The notes beneath the pieces were generated by a model. The model made no database searches and was not told the DNA's origin. It worked only from the letters and a program-made list of their open reading frames with translations. A stretch of DNA of 64,000 bases from Spinacia oleracea (taxonomy: Eukaryota > Streptophyta > Magnoliopsida > Caryophyllales > Amaranthaceae). The stretch is from contig NC_079488.1 of NCBI RefSeq assembly GCF_020520425.1, forward strand, positions 89,013,285-89,077,284, in the 5' to 3' direction. Within the stretch, counting starts at the first letter, position 1. Every line of letters begins with the position of its first letter. Below, one piece after another: positions 10,433 to 21,502 of this stretch. The translations under genes and the position numbers were made by a program.

Positions 10433-12239
10433 ATGTCGATAAATCAAAATTTGGGTTTCATTGTTTTCTTTCTTCTTCTTGGTTTGGCGTCTTCTAGCTT
10501 CATTTCTGGTAAGTTTTTCCTATGTGATCGAATGTTGTTATTAATTAAACCTACAAAATTTTCCATGGTTTTTTTTGGTTGTTGTTGTTGATGATTTCAT
10601 TGTTTTTATTTTTTGCAGATTCCATTTTTGAATCTCACAGATCTACCGGGCGTTCTCTGCTTCAGACCCAAAAAAGTACAAAAACAATTCTCTATTTTAT
10701 TCTCATAATTAACTAATGTCTTTTTAATTTCCAATTTCCTCAATTAGATTTTATTTATTGGTAATTTAGGAAAATGATATTTGTGTTAGATTTTCAAGGA
10801 TAGGAAAAAAAATCGTTTTATTTCATGTTGTTGAATTAATGATGATGTTCCAAACGCCCTTAGCTAGATTCCCATTTTTGGATGATTGGATTTCGCTTTG
10901 GGTGAAAATTTATGTTAATGTTAATTCACTGATAAAATTGAATAGGTTTTGGGCCATTTTTACATTCTCGCATTGTTTCTATGTATAGCTGTATGCCTGA
11001 ATGTATGTATTAAGGTTAAGTTAGAATGTTTAAGCTGGTGTTGCCGTCGGCGTTTCTTGGATTTATACTCTAGATCTGGTAGTTTAAGATGTGATCTCAA
11101 ATGGGATGAAGTTTCCTTTAGTTCTGGGAAGTTGTTTTTGTGGCGGTATCATTTGAAGCTGAAATTTGCTGGATGTGGCTCCTGACTGATATACATTTTA
11201 AGAGACTAGAGGGAATGCATAAATGAGAAAGTTTGTCAATTTTAAAGAGACTAAATTATGTGGACTTGTCTCTTAAACAGTAAATATTGTCAATTAGTAT
11301 ATGGAAGGAATAAAGGATGTGCTACTGAAGATGTTTGAAAAAATTAGATAGATTTGGCCGATGATAAAGTAGCTGAGAGATTTTGTGTTGCAGAACATTA
11401 TGGGTCAGATGTTGCATTGGATTGTGGTAAGGGAGTTTACTTCACCACCAACGCTGACTGAATATAGTTAAACAAACGTCATTGCTTGATAAGTTGATTC
11501 ATTTCGAGATTTTGTTGCATGAAACCATGTGATAATCCTTACCAGCTTTTGATTAAGCATTCTTATTGTTGGGCATCATGTCTGGTACTCTCTAAGATAG
11601 AGAGAATATGATGTGTTATTCCCGCTAGCATTACACATTTTCGTTGATACCTTGTGTTTGGCACCTGTAAATAAGGGCTATCAGGCGTTGCAGGCTATCC
11701 TTGAGTATTAGAGTATTGAAAAATTCCAAATATATTCTTGTTGTTGAGAAACTCCAACGGGTCTGCGATGTTTTTGTTGTTGTGGAAGAAGAATGGAATG
11801 TATATTCTTGTTAGTAGCATGTGCCTTTATTTTTTTATTAACCCATTTGGTGTGATGTGCAGGTTGCCCAGTAAATTTTGAGAGCCAAAACTACACCATC
11901 ATTACAAGCCAATGCAAAGGACCAAAGTATTCGGCAGACACCTGTTGTAAGGCATTCAAGGAATTTGCTTGCCCTTTCGTAGAGGATCTGAATGACATGT
12001 CAAATAACTGTGCAAGTACGATGTTTAGTTACATAAATCTGTATGGTAAATACCCACCAGGGATATTTGCAAATGAGTGCAAAGAGGGAAAGAATGGGCT
12101 TGAATGTGATGCAAACACAACAAATGCAGTGTCCAAAAACTCCAAATCAAACAGCGCTCACACAGTCAATGTTTTGTCAGCCATGGCCATGGTGCTGATA
12201 TTGGCTACTTCTTTGGTCTCCTTGTTTTGTATGTTCTGA
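10433..12239 (+). CDS. LLG1-like: LORELEI-like GPI-anchored protein (LLG family)
   Basis: Exons 10433-10508, 10619-10675, an optional 33-bp exon 11394-11426, and 11863-12239 give 180 residues, or 169 without the small exon. Both forms stay in frame. The product starts with a signal peptide (GFIVFFLLLGLASSS). The mature domain has CPVNFES, NYTIITSQCKGPKY, the CC pair, and STMFSYINLYGKYPPGIFA with eight conserved cysteines. The tail (VNVLSAMAMVLILATS) is hydrophobic, as needed for a GPI anchor. In Arabidopsis, LLG proteins are plasma-membrane co-receptors and chaperones of FERONIA-type receptor kinases that perceive RALF peptides; that role here is inferred from homology. No ortholog-level assignment among LLG1-3 was attempted. 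Confidence 0.93.
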
Positions 12240-12828
12240 AGGCCAAGATGCTGCACGTCTTATAGTTTGTTCATTCTTTCTCAGATATTTGTCCTTAACT
12301 TTAATGGTTGCTGATCCAAGTATATTGTTTTCACGTAGAATTTTTGTTGTCGATTGTATGGTTACGCTCTAATCTGTTCTACATGTTTTAAGACTTTATT
12401 ACAAAATTACAATTTATACTCGAATGAGCTGTTTGAGGGCTGTCATTTTTTCTTGACGATGTATTTGTTTTGATTTCCTTGTCCCAGACTTCCAGCTCAT
12501 TCAAACAAATGTTAACGCTGAATTATTTATGCCACTAGCCAATGAGGAATCAAATTTCTTTTTTTGTTTTCAATAATCTTTTTATGTGCTTTCCTGCTCC
12601 TGAAACTTGAAAGGATAAAACAGTCTCCACTTTCTCTCCAATTTGTGCTTCTTTATCTATGTTTCTCTGCGCTACTTCTGTGCATCTTTCTCTTTATTTT
12701 TTCGAATCAACTTCTCTTGATTTTGATAAATTTGAATCTGTTCGGGTGTGAAAAGATGCCATATGATGAACTCCATGTCCCCAGGGTGAGTTCTCAAGCC
12801 GGAGCCTTCGACGCCCACGTTAGTACAA
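12240..12828 (+). other. LLG gene 3' UTR and spacer
   Basis: The first ~200 bp are probably 3' UTR (T-rich, no frame). The rest is spacer. No gene is supported. Confidence 0.5.
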
Positions 12829-13248
12829 TCTACTACTATATACTAAAAAGAGACACCGGGAATTACACGTGTCAATTCCTGGTGCGATTTTTTCCCGCCA
12901 AAAAAGAATATCTGTTTTATTTTATTTTTATTTCCACCTTTTTTTTATAACTATTTATGTATGGAAACAAATTTTAGTTTATAAATTATAGAAATAATAG
13001 ATACGACGTAATAATAATTATTCTAAATTTGTAATCTTTTAGTCAAATCGCTATATTAATAATGGAAAATATATCACTCAATATTTTGGTCAAATTGTTA
13101 TATTATCATTTTAAATATGCATATTAGATGCATAAATTTAAACGAGTATGTTAAAAATGTTATAACTATGCAGTATTTTGGGGATATTCAGTTAAATATT
13201 TTGTGAAAAAAAATATCAAAATCCGTACATGTACGGGATTTAATCTAG
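12829..13248 (+). mobile_element. non-autonomous Helitron (420 bp), both ends present
   Basis: The 5' end is TCTACTACTATATACTAAAA, after an A. The 3' end is CTAG followed by T, with the palindrome CCGTACATGTACGG at 13223-13236 about 8 bp before it. These are the standard Helitron hallmarks: insertion between A and T, a 3' hairpin and a CTRR end. No coding capacity is present, so rolling-circle movement would need a partner in trans. Confidence 0.82.
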
Positions 13249-15250
13249 TTGATGTATAATTGAGAATGTTTAGGGGAGAAAGAGAGTAGGGAGGGTTCTC
13301 CTACGTTAGTTAATGCTCTTTTTACCATGCCCCATGGAGTGTATATAGTGGTTATGTTGGGCCTTTGAGGGTCTTTAAACTTTATGAGTGATATGGGCTT
13401 GAGTGGGTCTTATTAGATTTGGTGTAAAATTAGCATCCAAACAACAAGCCCCCCATACCCAATTCTATTTGAAAAATGAGTTGAGTTTTAATTTTGATTA
13501 TGGTAATGTGAAAATCAATTTCTACTTCGAATTTTATCCTTAAGCCTGGAATTCAAATTCAGATTTTATCCTTCAGCTTGGAATTTGGCTTTGGATTTTT
13601 GTTTACGTGTTTTAACTTTGGTAGTTCTTAAGTTAGGATTTCCCAATTTTATAATATGATCATAGGCAAGGATGCAGTTTGCTAACATCAGTTGTCCGAA
13701 CACGATTTTCTGGAGTTAAGACCTCTGAATTTTGCGATCTAAAGATCTTGGACAAAAATTCGCTTAATGATTAAGTTCAGTTGGTCGAGGGCAATGTTCG
13801 ATGTTAAGGTTTTCGAATTCTTGTGATGCGAGGATCTGTGCAAGAACTTGCTAAGTTTCCAAAGTGGATTAACTTTGGTAGCTCGAAGACAATGCCCAAT
13901 GCTATTGTCTCCAAATTGTAGCAAGACATTGTAGAGGAGAGTCGTCCCCATGTTATATTATTCTTAGTTAAATTAAAAGTCAAATCCTTTTTAAGCAGAT
14001 CGATTAAAGATTGTATTTTTATAATCAATTTTTTTCAACAATTTAAATATCCAAATTGTCTTACTTTTACCTACAATATATGTGCCCATAATTAATGTTT
14101 GTACCACGGAAATTTGTGTTGCTGATAGTTTTTTAATTAAAAAATCTTCCCCCACTCTCCTCCATACATTTATTGTTTTTTTTTTCAAAAATTAAAATAA
14201 GTTGTGTACTTTTAAAGTACAATAATATTAATTGTTAATTATGTAATTTTTCAAATTTATGTAAAAATTGTCAAATAGGTATTATATTATGGGACAAATA
14301 GAGATAGGGGATTTTTAACCGACTTATGCGTTCGCTAAAAACATGCGTGTATTTAGGGTGAAATGACGTTTATGCCCCCTCCTCACTTCACCTCCCCCAA
14401 TCTTCATCTCTCTCCTCTCTGATTTTCGGCCACTGGTCTATGTTAGGTCATTTTAATTTGTTTATTAGAGAAGAAACTTTAGAAAATTGAATTCTTCAGC
14501 AACGACCTTCAATTTTCTCCTTATCTTTTTTAAAAATTGAAAAAGTTTCGGTCAATTTTCTAAAGTTACAATTGAAGATCTTTATATAAATTACTCTATT
14601 TTCAAGTATCGTTCAATTTTCTAAAGTTACAAATTGAAGAAACACCTCTCCGGCTCTCCCAAGATTAATTAGAGAAGAATTTGTATTGTTCATTTTCACG
14701 AGTAGAGCACAACACAATATTTTTCTTTTAAATACTGATGCTGCTCAAATTTAGCAGTTGGTAGATGTAGGTTTTTTTTTTGGTACATTGTACTTTACTT
14801 TTCGTAAAATTGTATATGTTGTATTTTTGAATTTCGAAATGCAAGTTAGGGGAATTTGATGAACCCCGATTAAGACTCATCAAAGACCTAAACTTCGTCC
14901 GGTTTATCGAAGAGGAAAACTTGTAGTTTTGACTTGGTTTTTTACAACCCCACCCGATCAAAGGGAGCCAAAATCTAGAGTCGTCCTAATGATGTTAATC
15001 GGTTTTGAACATCTGAAGTATCAAAACTCAATATATAAAAGTCTACGTAAAGACCCCTACGACTTTCAAATATTGAACTTTGACAGAATTGCCACCAAAC
15101 ATATTAAGGGTCCCGTTTGGAAGGACCAAAGTTGACTCTTTTTTGGACAAGGCAGTGAATCTTGAAACCGAATATGTGAGATTCGGGTACGGGAACGAAC
15201 CACTTATACAAGACAAGGATTGTTTTGTGAAATCCTAATCATGGCACTAG
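13249..15250. other. AT-rich intergenic region
   Basis: No gene is supported. The region has loosely repeated spacer sequence, including two related GATTAAGTTCAGTTGG-like segments around 13700-13930. Near 14465-14640 AACTTTAGAAAATTGAA and copies of TTCAATTTTCTAAAGTT form a degenerate inverted repeat. Open frames here are short and lack motifs. Confidence 0.4.
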
Positions 15251-15321
15251 GTTGGTTGAATTCAACCCATCGCGAAATGCCCGGACAACGATGACGAACT
15301 TCACGTAACATTACCGCTCGA

Positions 15322-15522
15322 TCAACTAAATTGAATGCATTTTGAAAATCCACCAACAACATTGAAAGACCCACATAAGAACCGATTCACAACATGAAAA
15401 ATGGCCTCGCCACCTACATAGTCCCCAACACCAAATTGTAGACCATCAAAATAACTTTCCAAAGACGGACCAACCATAACAACACCTACCTTTGAAATCA
15501 GACGCCGCCAAACAGTACCCAC
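15322..15522 (-). pseudogene. LINE-type reverse transcriptase fragment
   Basis: On the minus strand the short frame reads GTVWRRLISKV, LESYFDGLQFGVG, GGEAIFHVVNRF and NVVGGFSKCIQFS. This matches the N-terminal half of a plant non-LTR-type reverse transcriptase family as I know it (the RP-GTVWRRL and LDGLQFGV blocks). The sequence is damaged and isolated. A poly(T) run at about 15583-15600 is on the other side from the one expected for an intact copy. Only the scrap is claimed. Confidence 0.5.
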
Positions 15523-15599
15523 AACAATTGATTGAGTTTATTTGGGGAAGATGAATGCACGGTTAACTGAAGCAGCATTTACTTTTTTTTTTTTTTTTT

Positions 15600-15935
15600 T
15601 AAATATTAGTACTGGGCTGCAAAAAATGGGCCCCTTGTTTTTCGGTGGCCCTGTGCTATTGACCAGGATGCACAGGGCCTCCACCGGGCCTGGAGGTGTG
15701 AGAGGAGCACTAGCAATATGCACTCCCAAATATAGCACATTTTCCAGCTAAAAAGAGATTAACAACCCCAGAAATAGAGTCAACTAACTCATCTGACACT
15801 ACCACAACAACACCACACAAGCCATCCATGAGGTGTTGAGCTCGCAACTTGTCCCTCCCACAATCTGCCACGTGGAAAACTCCTAATCCGGTCCAAAACA
15901 ACAACATGCGTAGCGATAAGAGGAAATGATATTAC

Positions 15936-15969
<34 letters not shown>

Positions 15970-16300
15970 TTATCCAAAGAAATAATATTATTACCCGGTA
16001 ATATTATTATTATTATTATTATTAGGATGTAATTTTATGAGAATAAAATCATTTTTTCATATAAAAAATACAGGCAATTTTGGCATACACGAGCGTGAAT
16101 ATATAGCATCACACGAATAAAAAAAAAACTCCATACTTAAATTAATAAATTGGAGGAAAGGATAAGTCGATAAGAACAATTTTGAGATGTACAAAAGTTG
16201 AGAAAAGTATAAACTGTGGGGATAACTCCTTTAGTTTATCGGTTTATCCAAAAATCTCCTCTACACCCCACAGTTCGCGTCTTCTTCATCATATACAAAT
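15600..16300. other. spacer with ATT microsatellites
   Basis: ATT trinucleotide runs lie at about 15930-15967 and 16000-16024. The rest is AT-rich spacer leading into the RING gene promoter. No gene is seen. Confidence 0.6.
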
Positions 16301-16329
16301 AGAACCTTCCCCCTAATCTCCTATTCTCC

Positions 16330-19202
16330 TCCTCTCCATTCACATATTTTCTCTCTCCTCTGTTACTGTAGCGTTCATACTAAAACTTCTTCTCTTCCCA
16401 AAGTTCAATTCTAATAATTCAAGAAATTCTGTGTTCGAAAACAAAAAACAACCACGAGAATCTTGTATTATCAAATTGGTATGTTATTTTTTATGTATGC
16501 AACTGTAAGGGCTAAGGTGTTGTTAATTTTTAGTGAATGCTTTTAATTTAATGTTGATATTTTACTGCAATTTTATTTTATGTGTTGTTGGATTCCTTTC
16601 CATGTTTATCTTTATTGAATTCCTCTATTTCACCTATTTTTAAATGGAAAAAAACTTTAATTTGAGTCTCAGAAACGTATACTTTCCATTTTACTTTTGT
16701 TTTGAATATTTTATTCTTTACTTGGACGATTTGGTTTGTTTCCTGTTATTGAACTTTGAACCTTGATTGATGGAATAAAGCCAAATTAATCGGGATAATA
16801 ATTGTGAAATGAAGTTCCATGAATTTACTCCGTATTATTTTGCGGTTTGTTCAGTATCTTTGACTTGGTGGTGGTAACTGGTAAATTTGCTTAAATTTCT
16901 AATTTATTTAATCCGTTAATCTTCGTCTGCAACCCGACTAGTTCGTATCCCATTAATTTTTCTTTGTATTGGTGATAGTGATGAGTTTGGATCTTGATCA
17001 GTTTTGTGTTTAGAAGACGGAATTTTCTATCTTATGTAGTTAGCAAGTTTCTTGTCTCTGTAGGTGGTGGGGGGGCCTGGTGGCCGGTGAATGTAAACTT
17101 GTGGGCGGCTCAATGATGTAGATTTCCCAGCTACTTCGTATAACTTTATAAAATTTATGACTTTACGAACCTCCCACATTGATTATGGTCCCACAAAGAT
17201 GTAAGCGAGGGTGTTTGGAATCATCCTGTATTAGTCCTTGGTTGTTGCTAAATGCTAAATTGTCGACTATAAAAAGAAATACATTCCGTAAGAACAAAAA
17301 GATACTCTGTAATTGTGTAATCTGAAATGTGACATTTTGGATTTCTAACCATAATTATCAAGAAACCTAAAAGGAGTAACTTTTAAGCTAGAGATAGTTA
17401 ATATTTAATAGGGATGCAATAATAATGTAGCTCTAGTGGTAGTTGTATGATTCATTCATTCATTCACCTTATTTCCTTTATTTGATCTTGCGAGAACTCT
17501 GATGAACTCATTTTTAGTCCTAATGTGGTACTTGTTCACCAGTACTTATGTTTCCGAAACTTTAGGTGAAAGGAAATAAATAGATTTTGATTAAAACTAG
17601 TAACAACAATCATAAAGAATAGCTTCTGAAGTCTAACAAAGTAACCACTCATAGAAAGGAGGAGGGGATATAAAATGAGAATTACGCTCTTGTGATTTAT
17701 TTAATGATGTCTCCAAGTTAGGTGCCCTATTTTCCCTAAATCAAGATTTAGAGGATGGTAGGTTTGAAGCCTCTCGCAGGGGGTTTGATCACATCAAGTG
17801 TGTGTTCTTTAAGTTTGCATCTCTTCCTGCATTTTTGTATCTGTATTTATACTAACCTACTTTGTGACTGAAAAAAGTAATTTCTGGATGGTAAAGTAAC
17901 ATAATTTTCGTGGTGTAACTATTTGATTCTACATCAATAATCATCATTTTGCCTTATTTCGCCATCCACCCCCCCCCCCCCCCCCCCCTCCCCCCCAAAT
18001 TTTCCCTAGGCTGTAGGACAACCTGGTTGCCAAATTACAATGAATATATGGCAGCATATCTGCAGAACGATTGACATAGATTGCTTTAAATCTGTTCTGC
18101 ATTCTGAAATGTTAGCATAAAGAACGGAGGCTGAGATTCATTATTGCAGTTGCGAACCCTTAAGTTTAGTTGACGTCATGCCTGAATAAGTCAAGATTGG
18201 AAGCTTATCTTTCGAGTGACAGCTTATCTCTTTTAGTTGCATTGATGCTTCGAAGAGGTCTTAAGCTTGGAAGCTTTATGTACACTATGTTTCAAATTTG
18301 TTTATTTCCCCAACTCTGTTTAGATAATTGCTATATAATTAATTATTAACTGAAGCAGGGAAATACTATTATATGTTCTGTTACATGACTTCAGAGTTCT
18401 ATATCTGAATAGGTCAGATAATCAATTTTCTTTGTTACTATTTGTTTGTCTAATTGTTGACAGTTGACACACAACCTTTTTTTTTTGCTGCCTTTTATTA
18501 ATTTAATACGGGCTAGTATAAAGTATTATCTTTTTTTTTATCCCTGTTGCTCAAAGTCTTTGTAATGAACTTACCAAACAAAAAAATGATTGATTGTTTC
18601 CAAGTTGTTATCATATCTTGTTTCGGATAAGATCTCCCCATCCTTATTTTTGAAGATTCCTTATGGTGGACCTATTTGTGCTTAACAACTTTTACAGCAG
18701 CCTCAACTTATGGTATCAATTTTTTTGTGATATTTTTCTTGTTTGATTGACTTTGTGAATTGTTGTGATTTGAGTTTCCGAAGCATGTGGTAATTAGTCA
18801 CAACATTTAGTTCATATAATATTGTGTAGTGGTTTCAGATTTGCCTCTTCATATTTCCTCCATTCTTTTTTAGATTACACAATTTGACTTTTAACACTAT
18901 TCATATCTATTTTGACTATCAATTGTGATTTATGCTTAAGAAATATAGATATGTGGGGTCTGGTTATAAGTCTAACTGTATATATTTATAATATCAACTT
19001 TTTATGATTTTTACTGATTGATATTTAAAGATATGAATGATTGAAATATTACATTGGCAAACATGATCAACGAGTTGTATCAACTAAACAAGAACTGAAG
19101 TATAATGTTTGTATTTGAGTTATATTTTTCGAATTGAAAATATTTGCACATAAATCTGACACAATGATTATATTTCTCAGAGGCATTAAGGAAACATTGT
19201 CC
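16330..19202 (+). other. 5' UTR exon and 2.7-kb leader intron of the RING gene
   Basis: A CT-rich leader (CTCTCTCCTCTGTTAC near 16350) is followed by a donor (GTATGTTA at 16479). A good acceptor (TATTTCTCAG) ends at 19180, 22 bp before the start codon. Long leader introns are common in plant genes of this kind. The intron contains a poly(C) run near 17969-17995 and no other gene. The transcription start was not located. Confidence 0.55.
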
Positions 19203-19931
19203 ATGGCGCAGTACTGTCAAGAAGCTGTGGCAGAAAGCGATTGCAGTGAAGACATGAATAAATGGAAATCTCCCATAACCAAAAGTGGTGGGAAGGATAA
19301 TAATTTACCGGGTGGATTTGATTGCAACATCTGCCTAGACATTGTCCAAGACCCAGTAGTAACATTTTGTGGTCACCTTTACTGCTGGCCTTGCATCTAT
19401 AAATGGATGAATTCCCAGAGAATATGCTTTGACAACAATTCTGATCAACAACCTGAGTGTCCTGTTTGCAAAGCTAAAGTGTCAGAAAAGACCTTGATAC
19501 CCCTCTATGGCAGGGGACAACCAACAGATAGTAACAGGGGAACTAAGCTTGATGTGGTTGTCCCTCGGAGGCCTAACGGACCTGGGTGTGGGGTCCACGC
19601 AGTTGTAACCGCAACTACATCCAGAAGTAGTTCACAACATCCTGGCCAACAACTTGATTACCGTCACCAACTACATCCATACAACTCCCAGTCACCTGCT
19701 GCATTTAGGCTAGCGGGGACAACCACATATAATCCTATGATTGAGATGTTTGGTGAGATGATCGATACTCAGATCTCTGGGAACCCACTTTATGCTTATC
19801 CAAACACATACAGTGTTGTGACCACCAGTAGTGCAAGAGGCAGATTGCATATCATCAAGGTTGATAGGTCAATGAGCAGAGTCTTTTTTTTCCTCTGCTG
19901 TTGCGTTATATTGTGCTTGTTACTCTTTTGA
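19203..19931 (+). CDS. RMA-type RING membrane-anchored E3 ubiquitin ligase
   Basis: The 242-residue product starts MAQYCQEAVA; this ATG was chosen because an intron acceptor lies 22 bp upstream, so codons before 19181 are intronic. A C3HC4 RING occupies residues 41-90 (CNICLDIVQDPVVTFCGHLY, CWPCIYKW, CPVCKAK). The family's LIPLYGRG block follows at about 98-105. A C-terminal hydrophobic tail (VFFFLCCCVILCLLLF) forms a tail anchor. RMA proteins (RMA1/2/3; pepper RMA1H1) are endoplasmic-reticulum ubiquitin ligases, some of which target aquaporins. Here the family is certain and the substrate unknown. The coding region is one exon, as is usual for this family. Confidence 0.93.
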   Translation: MAQYCQEAVAESDCSEDMNKWKSPITKSGGKDNNLPGGFDCNICLDIVQDPVVTFCGHLYCWPCIYKWMNSQRICFDNNSDQQPECPVCKAKVSEKTLIPLYGRGQPTDSNRGTKLDVVVPRRPNGPGCGVHAVVTATTSRSSSQHPGQQLDYRHQLHPYNSQSPAAFRLAGTTTYNPMIEMFGEMIDTQISGNPLYAYPNTYSVVTTSSARGRLHIIKVDRSMSRVFFFLCCCVILCLLLF

Positions 19932-20119
19932 GTCTTCCTGCCACAATGTATCCATATTATACAACTGTTACTGTGTATATTATAAATGAGCACGACTGGT
20001 ATATGACCTTCTTGCATACAGAAGACTGTCAGGATGTGCTAAGAATTCAACTTCATTTGGGATATCTCATGTATACAGACTTGCATAGTCGTGTCCCGGG
20101 TATGATATTGACTTAATTG

Positions 20120-21502
20120 TAAAGTATTAAGCTTTTCCAATCTGCTTGAGTTATACTTTGTCTATACTACGAACTCGGAACAATAACTGATAAATGCTCA
20201 TTCCTTTATTTTCTTGAGTTGATTTTCTACTGAAGGTTTTTGTTCTTATGTAAGGAATTTTCTAAACCTGTTTGCTATTTTAACGAACACACTAACACAA
20301 CTTGGTGAATACGGAGTATAAGAGATACCCTAATTCTTAAATGGATTTGGTCTACACTAAATTTATTGTGGATCATGTCCTTAAAATAAAGTCAATAACT
20401 TGTTCCTAATTTATTTTGGTATTTTATTAGAATTATTATGAAAAAAAATATCAAATTAGTGTCGTTGATACATGTTATGCTTGAATAATGTGATCACGTT
20501 TCGCGTTTAAAAACATAGGGTTATTATGCAAAAAATGGTTACTGTGTCTAATAAACTATTGATTTTGGATTCACACTAAAATTAGTGTGGATCAAGTCCA
20601 CACAAGAATAATCCTAAAGAGAAAATACCACTTCTTATTACAGAAGATCAGAAGATCCGACTAGATGAGGGCTGCTTATTAATCATACTTTAATCTCGCT
20701 TTATACATAGCGCAATTTCTATATTTAACCGGTTATATATAGCTAACTCTTCAACTTTTAGTTGGGATACCCAGATGCCTGGTACCAACTTCACCAAGCT
20801 AGCTTGGAAGATTCCCTCGAAGAACCCCAGAGCTCAAATTTTCCAGGCATTTTTTCCACCTTGTCCGGATATCAAACATTAGATGAGTTGAGCTACGAAT
20901 AAATGAGTGGAAAATTTTAGTCATAAAACAACGATTCTGGAATATACTCACCGACCACGGCACACTTACAACGAAAGTAAGAGACAGCATCATCTAAAAG
21001 TAGCCAAAACACTTCCGCAAGAATGATCTGCCATAGTACAAATTGGCAGAATGAACAGACCACAAGATTTTGTTGGGTAAAGTGTCAACTGAAGAACATT
21101 TAGTAAAGTACAAGCCCGTTTGGCTACAATGGTGTCAACTAATCTTCATTGATGTTTGATTCAACATTTTACTGCTTACACAATGCCAAAATAAGATGAA
21201 TTGGCTGAACACCAGAGTGGGGTATATAACAATGTTTCTCAGTGATCGATAGCTAAGAATTCCACCGATTTGGAGTAAAACCTGTCACAATCTACCAAAT
21301 GGCCATTCATTTACAGAGGCTCACAGCTAATTCTTTACAAATCTACTATGTTTTCCAACAGCTAACCTTTACATCCTACTAAAATTTATCAATGTACAGC
21401 TGACCATACCAAACCAGGAAATTCTACAGAAAAGCGGAGACTGATTTTGTTCATACCAAGAACTACAAACTGGTCGATAGCAAAATGTAAATCTCTGAAA
21501 CT
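20120..21502. other. intergenic region between convergent genes
   Basis: This holds the 3' flank of the RING gene and the presumed 3' UTR of the zinc-finger gene. Two related segments (CACTAAA...TGTGGATCA-GTCC) near 20350 and 20575 form a short direct repeat. No gene is seen. Confidence 0.45.

Noticed and set aside
14728-15135. Short frames on both strands in the 14.7-15.1 kb spacer
   Set aside because: No motif, no codon bias visible, and stops nearby in all frames.
17966-17995. Poly(C) run in the RING gene leader intron
   Set aside because: Plain homopolymer; its length may also be a sequencing or assembly artefact.
18850-19080. CTCCATTCTTTTTTAGATTACAC as a mariner-type MITE end
   Set aside because: No matching inverted end or TA pair was found downstream.
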